The position numbers were made by a program, and so were the translations under genes. From Dastarcus helophoroides (Eukaryota > Arthropoda > Insecta > Coleoptera > Bothrideridae), in contig CM053328.1 in assembly GCA_028583605.1 (NCBI GenBank), positions 5,215,304 through 5,279,303 on the forward strand: DNA of 64,000 nucleotides. The letters run 5' to 3'. Each line of letters starts with the position of its first letter. The stretch's first letter is position 1. Below the pieces are notes generated by a model that saw only the letters and a program-made list of their open reading frames with translations, was not told the DNA's origin and did no database searches. Positions 24,001-39,000 of this stretch are shown here, in pieces.

Positions 24001-27000
24001 CATTGTTACTTTATTTCCCATAAGAATGTGCTTCTAAAAACGTATCAGGTATGCCAAAGGGTTGTAACCCCTAATTTGAATAGGGGTGGGTTTAATTTTT
24101 TTCTTTTATACCAACTTTTAAATCCTTGAATTTTATGTAATTTGGTAATTACATTAAGGAAATTAAAAAATAAAATTGACCTGGCTCGAGATTTTACAAA
24201 AAAAAAGCATTGGATAGGGTGATTTACTCCTAGAGTCATTTTTTTTGTAGAAAGATATGAATAATTAAACAAACATATGGTTTTCATTTTATTGCTATAA
24301 TGCTTTTTCTGACATATAATTTGCATTAAAAGTGAAATCATATAAAATTCTTACCTTTATGAAGGTTGGCGATGGGATTGATCATTATCAGATTGCGGGG
24401 TAAAACATTCATTTTTTCACCTTCTACTTATTTTATGTCGATATTTCAACAATATAATATGTCAACAATTGAGTTTTAATTTGAAAATACTTATTGCTTA
24501 GGGTCTTACCCCTAAAATTTATATTTTAGAAAGAAATGTTCTTTACTGAACAAAGTTTCGAAACATTATATTGTGCTGAAAAAAATCTACATTTACCGAT
24601 CATTTCAGTCAATATAGCAATATTATTAAGAAAATTAAAAACCAAAGTTGACCTCTTTCGGTTTAGTAAAAAAACTCATCCGAAGGGGTGATTTACCCCA
24701 AGAGTTAATTTTTTATCTGCAGTAATATAGAAAATTAAACGCAACATATATTTTCAATGTTATTGTTGAAACGTTTATTGTGACATACATTTTGCATTAG
24801 ACGTGAAATACCATAAAACTTTAATTTTAAGAGGTTTGGAAATCCCGTGGAGTTAATCATATTTAAATTATGCCTAAATTATTTTTATTTCATTTTTATA
24901 TACTTTATTGTAATGTATCATTTTTTCAGATAAATGCAAAAGATACTCTTTTTTCTTCTTTCTTCTTGTTGGATATTTCTTCACTTGCGTAAAGGAAAAA
25001 ATCAATAATTATGACAAAAAAATCTATTAGTAAAGACAAATGTGACAGATTTGTGGCACATACGCATAGGTTAAAATATATTTGATTGTATGGATTTTAA
25101 ATACATTTAAAAATGTTTAAATGTTATTTTCTTGACGAATATTAGCAAAATTCAAAAAAGCCCAAGTCTGCTGAATAGAGAATTAAAAACCATTTTAAAT
25201 GAGGTATCATAGGCATCCTTGTTCAATTTAAAAATTTCAAAGGGTAACGGTAACTCCAGGTGAGTTGAAGGGAGAGGAATATAATTATGCCTTAAAAGTG
25301 TTATTTGATAATCTCAAATTTCGTAGATAATGAATTTACTTGCGTTACTTTTGGACCTCACGCTATGTATTTAATCCAAAACTGGAAGAGATCAACTTTG
25401 GTTTTTAATTTTCTTAATAATACTGCTACATTGTCTGAAATGATCGGCAAATGTAGATTTTTTCTGCACAATATAATGTTTCGAGACTTTGTTCAGTAAA
25501 TAATATTTCTTTACATTTAAGCGAAAATAGAAATTTTAGGGGTGAGACTCTAAATAATAAGTATTTTCAAATTAAAAAGTAATTGTTGACATATTATATT
25601 GATAAAATATCGGCATAAAATAAGTAGAAGGTGAAAAAATGAATGCTTTGACTCGCAATCTGGTAATGCTCAGTCCCATCACCAACCCCTATAAAGGTAA
25701 AAGTTTAATATTATTTCACTTTCACTGCAAAATATATGTCAGAAAAAGCATTATAGCATTCGAATTAAAATCATGTGTTGTATTTAACTATTCATGTCAT
25801 TCTAGAGAAAAAAATGACTCTAGGGGCAAATCACCCTTTCCAATGCTTTTTTTGTAAAATCCCGAGACAAGTCAATTTTATTTTTTTATTTTCTTAATGA
25901 CATTGCCAAATTCCATAAAATTTAAAGATTTAAAAGTTGGTATAAAAGAAAAAAATTAAACCTACCCCTATACAAATTAGGGGTTGCAACTTTTTGGCAA
26001 AACTAATACGTTTTTAAAAGCACATTTTTATGGGAAACGTAACAATGGTTTTACCGAAAAATTCCAATTTATTCTTGAGATATTAAAGAAAAACTATTTT
26101 TGGGGGTTATCTTGAGGGGGTGGGGAGTTCACCACCTAAATCACAAATTTAGCATCTTAAAAAATTGTTGATACATTATTTTGATGAAATATCAACATAT
26201 AATAAGTTAAAGGTGAAAAAATAAATGTTTTGATTCGCAATCTAATAATGAACAAATCCATGGGGTTCTACAGGGCCATAAAAATAGGGGTGTTACGTTA
26301 TTTCACTGTTAATGCAAAATATATGTCAAAATAATCATTATAGAAATAAAATTGAAAACATATGTTGTGTTTTACTTTCTATATCACTGTACAGAAAAAA
26401 ATTAACTTAAGGGGTAAATCACCCCTTTCAAGGTTTTTTTTTACAAAACCCCGAGACAGATCAATTTTATTTTTTAGTGTTCTTAATAAAATTGTTACAT
26501 TTGATAAAATTCAGTTGGTCAAAAGTTGATATATAAGAAAAAAATTGAAACTCGCCCCCATATAAATTAGGGGTTGCAACTTTTTAACATAACCAATATG
26601 TTTTTAGGAGTGCTTTTTTATGAGAAATAACAGAGCGTTTGTTTCATCAAAAAATTCTACTTAATTCTTGAGTTATTGAAGAAAAACTGTTTTTTGGGGT
26701 TAACTTTAAGCGGTGGTTTCACCACTTAAATCGCCGAGTTAGCATCTAAAAAAAATACATGTCCAATATTTTGTTATGTACTATAACATATCACAAAATG
26801 AAAAAAAATCGGTGGGGTACACCTCGGGTACTTTCCTTGTTAGAGATGTCCCCAAGACTTTGGTTTAAGGGAGGAGGATGCCACATACCGAATTGTTTGA
26901 AATTCTAAATTAACTAAAATATAAGATTAAAATATAAATTCCATATTACCTACAGTACGAGATTAAAATATTTTTTCTGAATTCTCAACTATCGATAGCA

Positions 27001-30000
27001 AAAAACAGCTTTCCCTTTACAAAAAAAAAGTCAACAGAATTAATTTTCTCATCCGAGCATGTCTCCTTAGCCGGGTTAAATTTATCAAAATAACCGATTT
27101 ATCTGCATAATCAAGAAAATTCTGTTTCTCGATCATTGTGATTGTGAACCAACGATCACAACTAGGATTCAGTCAACATTTTCATCATTTCTTACCACTG
27201 AAGGTTTTTCCGTTCGACAATCATGTTTACTTATTGTTTCAACAAAATCAATTAAACAAAAATTAACAATCGACAACTGACTTAGTAATTTGTTAATTTG
27301 TTTCAGTTTAATGAAAAAATATTTACAACGATTTAAAGAATTAAATGATTGACTAATTAAATCCTTTATTTCAATATTTATGAATGGAAATAATACACAA
27401 ATGCTACTAAATATTCAAAAAAAAACTATTAAAAATATTGAATCAAAAGTTAGTTACTTTTAACCGATATAGCGAGGTGATGTTTTGTTTTTAACTTTGG
27501 TTTGCAATATCTCAACATCGATGGTAAATGATCAAACGTCAAAGTTTGGAAAAATTTCAGATTTTGAGTTAAGAAAAATTAAAATCTCAAAATAAGGAAG
27601 ATTTTTTTATTAAAAATAACTCCTGTTTGAAGATTTCGAATTTGTGACAGAATTTTGAGGAACAATTCAAAATCGTTGAAAGTGTAAACCCAATATTTGG
27701 AGAAAAATTCAGAGCTTCCAAAAAAATAGGTGACTTTAAACGAGCTAATATTTTGAATACAATTTTTGCGTATGACCATAACAATTAAATTTTATTATGT
27801 AGCATTGAAGGACAACGACTACATCTGGTAGTGGTTGTTCTTTTAAACGAACAACAATGAGGAAATGTTTAATGTAAATAAAGTGAGAATATTTTAATTC
27901 ATAAAAAAGGAATATTAAGAGTGAGAGCATACATCAAACATTAGCGAAACTAGCAGCGACGTAAAATTCTTAAAAAAAAATGAAAAAATAAAAACGAAAA
28001 TTATTCGTAAACCCATTCTTGAAATTTTGTTAAAATTGAATGAAAAAGTTTTAATGCTTAAATGACAATTTTGTTATAGAGTTACCAACTCTTTGTTACA
28101 AACTTTTTAAGAATTTATTTTACAGTAAAATGTTATTTTAGACAGTTTGTAGAAAATTCGAAACAAAAAACTCTTACAAATTTCCTGTCGAATGTACCGT
28201 TGGGAAGATACAATAAAAAACCTGTTTCTTAAGATGAGGGGTTGCTGACCCCAAAAACTCAAGTTTTACGTATACACCAACCCCCTCTGTACAACGAAAA
28301 AAAAGTTTTGTCCTAATTAAAATGCAAGGGTAGTCTATCTTAATGTATCACTTCAATGGATTTAGAAAAATAATCTAATATATGTTAATAAATTTGAAAT
28401 TAAAAAAGAAATTATTATCCTAAGTATTAGTTAACATTTAGTACATTCACTAAGAATAATAAACTGTTTTGAGCGTGTTACATATGAGAAAATAGGCCGT
28501 GCCATTGAACAGAAGACGTAATATACTTTGGAATTCACACCATTCATTACCCAAGTCATGTATTAATTTCATTGAAATATCATATGGGAATTTATTATTA
28601 AATTAACAGTTTTTCTACGTCATTTCTAGATGATTGAGGGTATACTAAATTTATATACAATACAATTAACTAAATATTTAAAAATTGCAAAAAGTAGAAA
28701 TTCAGGTTTGACTCACCGGGAGCATAATGTAATGTTGATATAATGATCGATATATCCTGGTGAATATGCACTCTTATTTAGACTAACCTGTTGCTTTTTA
28801 ATCATTAATAAAATTTAATAGATATGATAAAAAGTTACTTCCAGGGCAGTTCTACAACACCCATCAGCATATCTAAACACTCGCATATGTCCTTAGAAAG
28901 ACAACCCCAAAAATTATTTTATTGCCTTAAAATTGTCATATTTTGACAATTGTCGGTCTAACATGTATTTTTTTTGAATTACAATTTGTGCTAATTAAAT
29001 GATTATGGTTTTGTTACAGTCAAGGATTGAAATAGAAGGAAGACTCTTGTCCATTACCTGATGTTAATCAAATGCAAAACGAATGTGCACATACCTGCAA
29101 ATCCACCTATCAGAATTATGATAAATCCACCAAATGCAGCTGCTGAAACTGTGTCTGTCTCCGCGTCATTTGTAAGACTTTTCAGATGTAATCCTAGGCA
29201 AGTTATGGCAATAGCCTGTAACAAATTTATATTAAATTAATCAAATAGAAATTTTGTAACTTAATATCGAAAACACATACAAATATATCTAAATATCTTA
29301 ATGGATTTATGTTTGATTAAATAATTTTAGCCAACTTTTTTATTAAAAAAAACCATTGACAAATTCCTAATTTTTTTATTTTCAGCATATTCTTTAAATA
29401 CATATTTCAATTTTCGGACATTGTACACACTAACTTCTAAATATTTTACACTGAAACCAATGCTTATATCTCTGTTTTTGAATTTTAATTAAAAAATGCC
29501 CTATGAAAAATAATCAAATAAGAAATAGTTATTTTTGACTTGAAAAAATGAATAAAATCATTTCCAATTACAAGGATGTTGTTTAGTCACCTGAGGTTAC
29601 TTTCCAAGGTTTTAAAGAATAAATCGTTCGCTCAATTCAGTCTCCAATTATATCCATCCAATATTTTTTAGATATCTTTCACTTTTAGTGTGAAATGAAA
29701 TGGAGAAATATTAGAATGTTATACTGCTGCTAAAAAAATGCAACAATCAAAAAAAAATTTTGGGCTCGTCCGGGATTTGAACCCGGGACCTCCCGCACCC
29801 TAAGCGGAAATCATACCCCTAGACCAACGAGCCATACAATGCAAATTAACAATTATATTCGGTCTCGTCTCGTAAATAGGATAAATTGTAGTACCTTCAT
29901 TCTAGGCGATACGATCACATATTTTAAAGAAATAAACAAATCATAAATCTCGTTAAGCCCTCACAGTCCCCGCTGCGTATGCACTTCGGCTCCCCATATA

Positions 30001-33000
30001 CTTCAGTCTTATTTCAGAGGTTATACATTTTTTGCAACTAAATACGGGTTTGGGAATTGGGAGGGACCCTATTTACTTCGACGAGACCTCATATAATTAA
30101 GATCGAACTTCACAGGTAAGTTCGTTTGATCTTGTGATTATATTCGGTCTCGTCTCGTAAATAGGATAAATTGTAGATATTTAGAGTATGTTGCAAAAAA
30201 TAAACCGTAGCAAATCATTTAATTGGAAAGAGTATAGTAATTAAGCGAAATAAATAAACTGCTTATATTACATCTGAATAATTGGGTTCTATCCAGATAT
30301 TATGTCAGTCGTGGCCACAAAAATATTAGGGTTTAAGTTGAAGAAAAAGGTAGTCCTAAGAGGGGTTGCCTACGATTTCTCGAGAGGTTTGGAGTATCAA
30401 TTGAAAACCCAGTCTCATCTTCCAATAAAAAGTTTTATTAATTTCTATAGCAAAGGATCTCGAAGTATTGGACTGTGGCTGTTGCCAACAGTGTAGTTAA
30501 CTTTGAGATAATGCCAAAGTTTTTTTTTTTGTATCTTTAAACATGTCGAGAAATGTTAAGACTGCCGAAGTATTTGAAAGACTAAGGTAGTGTACCGGGT
30601 CTAAGCATATCAACCTCTTCGAAAAATGTTGAAATCTGAAGTTCTGGCATAGATTTGGACCAGCCTTCTGGGCTAATAATGAACCAAAAAGAGTTAAGAG
30701 AGCTAAATACAGATTTAAAAGCATTCCTTGAGAACGTTGTTTTGTAGAAATGTTTTCTTGATAAAAGACTGTTCTCGAGGAAAGCTGGGCTGTTAATGGT
30801 TAAGGAGTGCTGCCCAAGGAAAGTAAATAAATCTACGACCACTGTGTCCTGAGCTTAGCCACTTATAATTCCTTTGATGAGGCAGAGAATGATTAAAGAA
30901 AGGGAAAAGCGAAAAGGTGTAAAATAGACTAGCTGATGATCAACGCGTCGTCTATAGAACTGACTTCCTGGGTCACTGATCCTGAAAAAGTAAACCTTAC
31001 TTTTCGTATTTATGTGACTAGCAAATAAATTAATGACCAAGGAGCCCAATTTTCGAGTCAAGAGTCAAAATGCTGTATTTTGCAGTGACCGTCCTGTATC
31101 CACTTATAACCCTTTTTAAGTTTTATCTGCCTCAACATTTTCTGTTGACTTGATGTAACATGGAATAATGACGATACTTTGAAACTCGCACCCTTGCCAA
31201 ATTGATTGAATGAAAATGTTTAAAATTGTGTACACTATCCATGTCATTCACCATTCACGCATCATATTGCGGTAGTCCTATAAATCCTACAGAGAACTAA
31301 ACAGTTTTATAATTGTTTAGTATACCATTTCTGTCTCAAAAAATGAATTAGAAGTTCTAAATTATTGATGGAATGGGTCTTGCAGTTCTCGGACCAAAAA
31401 CCGAGAGAACATCCGGCGAAATATTTCCGTAACGAATGCGTCTTTCTGTAGAGAGTGTTACCATATTTCAAGTTTTCTTCTAGCTGCCAATAAATGCTAG
31501 AAATCGAGCCGATTGGAGGGAGCGTTGTAAATTTCCTGGCTTATGTTGAGCGCTAAAAAATGTATGTGTTCGACAAGTTTGATGTACCAGAAAGCCATAG
31601 TTTAAAGCTGGTCAAACTGACAAAATGTTTTCTCTTAATGTGGGAAAACATTCTGCGTTGTCATAATTGTTTTGTTTGTTTAAGGGTGAGACGGAACATC
31701 CATTTTTTTCAAATTGAATTGAGATACTGAAGAGTTAAAAAACACACCTAAATAGACTCATTTATTAACTGGGAGCAAACAGCTGTTGCTATAGCTATAA
31801 TTGAAAGTAAATTGAGATACTGAGGTCTGAAGAATTGCGATAATTGATAATGAGACTCGAATGTTACAATTAGTTTATTGTTTGAAATATATCGGAGATA
31901 CTACCTTTATAAGAACTACCCATGGAGATAATCATTCAAAAAGACTAAGGGCATCAGCCTTTCTTATTTTTTGAATGCATGTATTTTTATGGCAAAATTT
32001 ATACCAAAACAAACACAAATATATTCGTTCATTTTGCCACTGAACGAAAATCTGAATCATTGAGGCCAGGAAATGGGTGTTTTCCAAGTCAAGTTGTGTC
32101 AAAATAATTTAACTAAATTGAGCTAGTAGCGACCCTACAATCTTCCATTTCATAATGGCTTTTCAAACTTAGTATGAAACGAAAGAATATAAGATTTGAA
32201 TAAGAATTATACGTTCGAGGCTTCAGAAAATAGCCTCAGATTTTAAAATGTCATCGATAGATGTAGAAAGAAATGCGTTTCATTTCTTCCAGTCATCAGT
32301 GGGGTTAGTCCACTAGGAGTCAAAGAGTCAAAGGCGAATCAGGCTTTAACGCCTCTTAGCCACAATAAAGTAAGACTATTTGTGATCAGAATTTTCCAAC
32401 TCTTATAACAATGTTTTAAACATCCAGCTATTTTCCATACTTCTCTCCACACGTGCCTGTTGAATCTTAACATTCACACACTGCAATTTTTGGATGACCG
32501 GATCTCTACATGTACCGTTGCAATGGCCACTATTGAAACGCAGCACTTGCGCTGCATACCTTACTGTTTTTTGATTACAGTACTGGTTGACTTACAATTT
32601 TTTTTTCTGGTATACCGGCCTTGATTATATGTAACTATAGTATTTCTAGATGTACTGCTGCATTTACCACCATTGAGTTGCCGCACATGCGTCTATCAAA
32701 TTCTGATATAATGATAGTGATTTAGAAGCTGCCGTACATTGAGACCAGACAGAAATTGAAGTACAAATATTGTCCCCTGAAATCAAGAAAGATTAAAAAA
32801 CACAACAAAGATTACTCTAACGCGTTTCGACAGCCAAGCTATTATCTTCAGAGAGACACTATCTTGGCTGTCGAAACGCGTTAGAGCAACCTTTGTTGTG
32901 TTTTTTAGTCTTTCTTAGTTTCAAAGGACAATATTTGTATTTCAATTCTTGAAGATAACCAAGAGCCAGTCCGTTCCACCAAAACTAGACAGAAATGTTG

Positions 33001-36000
33001 ACTAGAATAAATTCGGATGGAAAAATTGAAATACAAATCTGCTGTATCTCCCCGAAGATGACAGCTTGGCGATCAAAACGAGTTAGAGCAACCTTTGTTG
33101 TGTTTTTTAATCTTTCTTGGTTTCAGGAAACAAGATTTGTATTCCAAATTCAACAAATTGGAATCAAAACTTTTCTGATAAAGCTCTTGAAACAAGGCGA
33201 TTCTTGTTTCAGGTTCAGGTTTATTTTTCTATTGTCCATATTCAGGAGGGGGGGGTTTCAAGTGAGGTATATCGTGTGACCCCTCGTTGAAAAGAGCTTT
33301 ACAAGAGCATTACAATGAACTTCGATTTTTCAAAAGCAAAAAATAAATAAATAAAAATATGAAATTTTTAAAGATAACTTTTTAAGTGGACTGATTTCAA
33401 ATGTACATAGTGATCATTTATAATGTCCCCCCGTGCTAAATGCAAAAGTTGTACCAAACATGTTTAATTTCAAACCAGCAATTTTTTAATTAGAAATTCC
33501 AATACATAAAATATGCAGTAATTTCGAGCTAATTAAAGGGTAATTTTCAAAGGGATTCATTGACATTTCCAACTGTAACAATTTGTCAGTTAAGTTGCAA
33601 AAGGGCACTAGCGAATAACGCAGTGTAATTCATATCTTAAAGGTCATCGATTTTCAGCATGCCGTCCAATTGCCCTGAAAGCCAGTAGCGTATTAATATT
33701 GGCAGCGCCCTAAACGAATATTGTAAAACACGTCTCAGCATATTTTTTGACGTAAGATTATGGAAGCTATTCAGTTTTAACTAAAACTTCTGGTTAGTTT
33801 CAAGGGTCTCTAACATAATCATTCGATAAGCTGCAGTTTAGAAACGTCTACCACATGAAGACAAATTTTTTCTGGAAAAAGAAAATATGACTGATGAACT
33901 TTGCATTTTTCATCGAAATTTTGACCGCCAAATGATATTAAGATGGGTCAATTGTATCCCAATACGTAAAACTATGATGGCAATACGCTGTTTATTTTCA
34001 AACGAAGCTTCTGATTAGTTTCTAGTATTTCTAGCATAACCATTCGATAAGCTACAGCCTAGAAAAGTGTATAACATGAAGACAAAATTGTAATGGAAAA
34101 AGAAAATATTACTGATGAACTTTCGTTTTTTCATGAAATTTTGACCACCAAATGATTATTAGGTAGGACCAATAAGATCCAGCTTAGAAAAATCCATCAC
34201 TTGAAGACAACATTGCAGTGGAAAAAGAAAATATTACTGATGAATTTTCGTTTTTCATTGAAATTTTGACCACCAAATGATTATTAAGTAAGATCGATAA
34301 GATACAGCTTGGAAGCAATCTACCAGATGAAGACAAACTTCTGGTGGAAAAAGAAAATATTACTTATGAACTTTCGTTTTTCATCGAAATTTTGACCACC
34401 AAAAAATTATTAGGTAGGATCGATAAGATACAACTTAGAAAAATTATTCACATGAAGACAAAAGTGTAGTGGAAAAGGAAAATATTACTGATAAACTTTC
34501 GTTTTTCGTGGAAATTTTGACCACCAAACGAGTATGGAAATGATTATTAAGTAAGATCGATAAGATGGAAAAATGTACCACATGAAGACAAAATTATAGT
34601 GGAAAAAGAAAATATTACTGATGAACTTTCGATTTTCATTAAAATTTTGACCACCAAACGAATTTTAAAATGTTCGCTTTTATCTAAATAGATGAGAGAT
34701 GACAATATGAAGACAATATTATGGTGGAAAAAGAAAACATTACTGATGAACTTTCGTTTTTGATTGAAATTTTCACCACCAAAGGATTATTGAGTAAGAT
34801 AAATGAGATACAGCTTAGAAAAGTGTACCACATGAAGACAAAATTACAGTGGAAAAATAAAATATTACTGATGAACTTTCGATTTTCATTAAAATTTTGA
34901 CCACCAAACGAGTATTAACTAATATCGATAAGAATATAACTTAGAAAAATGTACCACATGAAGACAAAATTATAGTGGGAAAAGAAAATATTACTGATGA
35001 ACTTTCGCATTTCATTGAAATTTTGACCACCAAACGAGTATTAACTTAGATCGATAAGATACAGCTCACAAAAATGTACCACATGAAGACAAAATTATAG
35101 TGGAAAAAGAGAGGATTACTGATGAACTTTCGTTTTTGATTGAAATTTTCACCACCAAAGGATTATTAAGTAAGATTGATGAGATACAGCTTAGAAAAGT
35201 ATACCACATGAAGACAATATTAGAGTGGAAAAATAAAATATTACTGATGAACTTTCGATTTTCATTAAAATTTTGACCACCAAACGAGTATTAACTAATA
35301 TCGATAAGAATATAACTTAGAAAAATGTACCACATGAAGACAAAATTATAGTGGGAAAAGAAAATATTACTGATGAACTTTCATATTTCGTTGAAATTTT
35401 GACCACCAAGCGAGTATTAATTAATATCGATAGGAATGCCACTTTGAAAAATGTACCACATGAAGACAAACTTATAGTGGAAAAATAAAATATTACTGAT
35501 GAACTTTCGTTTTCCATTGAAATTTTGACCACCAAACGAGTATTAACTAATATCGATAGGAATACAACTTAGAAAAATGTACCACATGAAGACAAACTTA
35601 TAGTGGAAAAAGAAAATGTTACTGATGAATTTTCGTTTTCATTGACATTTGGACCACCAAAGGATTATTAACTAAGACCGATAAGAAACAGCTTAGAAAA
35701 ATGTACCACATAAGACACATTTATAGTGGAAAAAAAAAATTACTGATGAACTTTCGTTTTGAATTGAAATTTTGACCACCAAATGATTAATAAGTAAGAT
35801 CGATAAGACACAGCTTAGCAAAATGGTACCACATGAAGACAAATTTATGGTGGAAAAAGAAAATATTACTGATAAATTTTGGTTTTTCGTGAAAATTGTG
35901 GCCACCAAATGATTATTAAATAAGATCGATAAGATAAAGATTAGAAAAATGTACCACACGAAGATAAAATTATAGTGGAAAAAGAAAATATTACTGATGG

Positions 36001-39000
36001 ACTTTCGTTTTTCATCGAAATTTTGACCACCAAATGATTAATAAGTAAGATCGATAAGGTGCAGCATAAAAAATGTACAACATGAAGACAAACTTGTAAT
36101 GAAAAATAAAATATTACTGATGAACTTTCGTTTTTCATTGAAATTTTGACCACCAAATGATTATTAAGTAAGATTGATACGATGTAGCTTGGAAAAATGT
36201 ACCACATGAAGACAAAATTATACTGGAAAAAGAAAATGTTACTGATGAGCTTCCGTTTTTTATAGACATTTTTACCACCAAATGATTATTAAGTAACATT
36301 CATGAGATACAGTGTAGAAAAATGTACAATATGAAGACAAAGTTATAGTGGAAAAAGAAAATATTACTGATGAACTTTCGTTTTTCATCGAAATTTTGAC
36401 CACCAAATGATTAATAAGTAAGATCGATAAGATACAGCGTAAAAAAATGTACAACATGAAGACAAACTTGTAGCGGAAAAAGAAAATATTACTAATGAAC
36501 TTTCGTTTTTCCTCGAAAATTTCACCACCAAATGATTATTAAGTAAAATCGATAAGATACAGCGTAGAAAAATGTACCACGTGAAGACAAAATTATAGTG
36601 GAAAAAGAAAATATTACTGATGAATTTTCGTTTTTCATTGAAATTTTGACCACCAAAGAATTATTAAGTAAGATAGATGAGATACCGCATAGAAAAGTGT
36701 ACTACATGAAGACAACGTTACAGTGAAAAAAGAAAATATTACTGATGAACTTTTATTTTTCATTGAAATTTTGACCACCAAACGAGTATTAACTAATATC
36801 GATAAGAATACAACTTAGAAAAATGTGCCACATGAAGACAAAATTATAGTGGAAAAAGAAAATATTACTGATGAACTTTCGTTTTTCAGTGAAATGTTGA
36901 CCACCAAACGAATACTAACTAAGATCGATAAGAATACAGCTTAGAAAAATGTACTACATGAAGACAATATTATATTGGAAAAAGAAAATATTACAGATAA
37001 ACTTTCGTTTTTCATTGAAATTTTGACCACCAAATGTTTAATAAGTAAGATAGATGAGATACAGCTTAGAAAAGTGTACCACATGAAGACAAAATTACAG
37101 TGAAAAAATAAAATATTACTGATGAACTTTCGTTTTTCATCGAAATTTTGACCACCAAATGATTAATAAGTAAGATCGATAAAATACAACGTAAAAAATG
37201 TACAACATGAAGACAAACTTATAGTAGAAAAAGAAAATATTACTGATGAACTTTCATTTGTCATTGAAACTTTGACCACCAAATGATTATTAAAACGATA
37301 TGCTGTTTGGTTTCAAATTAAGCTTCCGATAATTTTGGAGCATCTAACATTCAATAAGCTACAGCTTGGAAAAATCTATCACACGAAGACAAAATTTTGG
37401 TGGAAAAAGAAAATATTACTGATGAACTTTCCGTTTCCATTTAAATTGGAGACCACCAAAAGCATCGGTGAGTATCTAAGAATGACCGGCTTTGATAGAA
37501 TGCAAAAGATTACGACGAAGATATTCTGTTTAGTTTTAGACGCAGCGTCTGGTCAGTTCTTAGAATCTGCAGCATGTTCAATCGATTAGATGCAACTTCC
37601 CGAGTATGAAGACAAAATTATGATGGAAAAATAAAATATTACTGATGAATTTTAGTTTCTCTCTGAAATTGTAATCACCAAGAGCAGCTGTGAGGTATTG
37701 AAGGTGGACTAGACTTAACCAAGTACAAAAAGTCTTGACAACATAATACTTTTTCAGTGACGGATTATATGCTGACAGTGCTCTAGGCCGTCTCTACTGG
37801 TGGGCGCTCCTCCAAATTATTTTAATGAGTAAAGATTATGTGCAGTCGTGTATCAGTGCATATTTTTATCAGTGATATCCTCATTATTGCGTACTTGACA
37901 CTAGTAGTAAATGTTTAAAAATAGACACCATGTTATACATTCGTGGAATAACTCCGAAACATTGGTATTCTGTTGATGTAGAACGATAAAATTATACAAC
38001 ACATTGATTCACCAAACAAATATTATTTTCGCTTTATTTGAAAACATTAATCGAATTATTAATAGTGATGACTGCAGACGAAAACAATTTTAAACAGAAG
38101 CAAAAGCCTCCCGGTGAAACTTATTTTTCTAAAATAGGTGCAATAATTTATCCGAATTCTTCCGTAATTATAAAATTACGCTATAAATGGCGTGGTGAAT
38201 TACATAAGCATACAAAAATAAAACTGATGTATGAATAATGCATGATTAAGAGTTTGTTTATTTTTTACATATTATCATCTGAACTTGACCCTCCACTTAT
38301 ATGAAGTTATCGCATAAACGTTGTCCCAACAATTAAAAAATTGCTAGCATTTAAACTTGGTTTAAAAAGAAAAATGCAGAATTCCCCATGTTATTGTTTT
38401 TACATCATTCACTATTTTAGTGGAATGACACATTATGATTTATTACGTTTTTTTATGTGATGTATTAGATGTCCAATTAGTTTCAAATCTCACCCATTCA
38501 TCAAGTGACCTTCCGCGGGCGCTTTATATTCTAATTTAAAAAAATTGCGCTTAAATTTCGTTAACAGATTCGAAGGGTTACCTCACCTTGGCAAAACCAT
38601 TTTAGCGGTCCGACCAATAAAATTTATGCGCGACCTTAACGAACCCAAAATATTACATCAACCATTAAGCATTGTGTTGTACTAGGCTATTAAAAAAACA
38701 AGAAATTATCCTCCAGACATAGTAACCTACATACTACTCGAGTGAATAAGCTCGAAGAATGACTTAATGCGTGAATATGGGTTCAGTTGTCAGGTTGTCA
38801 CTTGCACTTGAATGCAGACGGTAAATTATCGTTTGTTTGCGTGCCAACATAGCCAATTTAATTTCAGAATTAGATCAGCGGCTAATTTTAGTAAATTGCA
38901 GAGAAAATTGACGTATTAAGTTTAAACTTATCGTACACATCTTTATTGCGATTTATGGCTGTTATTTTAATTAAATGCGTTTAAAAATGTGATGCAGACA

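Larger units (their letters stand above)
20216..26840. mobile_element. Giant fold-back element, split by a 3 kb insertion
   Basis: The outer arms 20216-20600 and about 26456-26840 are inverted copies (ACAAGGAAAGTACCCGAGGT at one end, its complement at the other). The inner arms 23586-24665 and about 25385-26455 are also inverted copies. Each arm contains 2-3 diverged direct units of about 0.5-0.6 kb sharing GGGGTGATTTACCCC-like and AACAATTTCTTTAGATGC-like segments. The central spacer is about 720 bp. TTA flanks both ends, consistent with a 3-bp duplication of PIF/Harbinger type, but no transposase is present. It lies in intron 2 of the four-pass gene. Confidence 0.8.

Noticed and set aside
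35317..36457. Series of minus-strand frames with repeated VVKISMKNESSSVIF sequence
   Set aside because: They are readings of the 124-bp satellite in one frame; the repetition comes from the array and there is no start, splice or domain signal.
33840..37690. Regular repeats considered as a CRISPR-like array
   Set aside because: Units are contiguous with no unique spacers and a 124-bp period; the genome is eukaryotic. It is an ordinary satellite.
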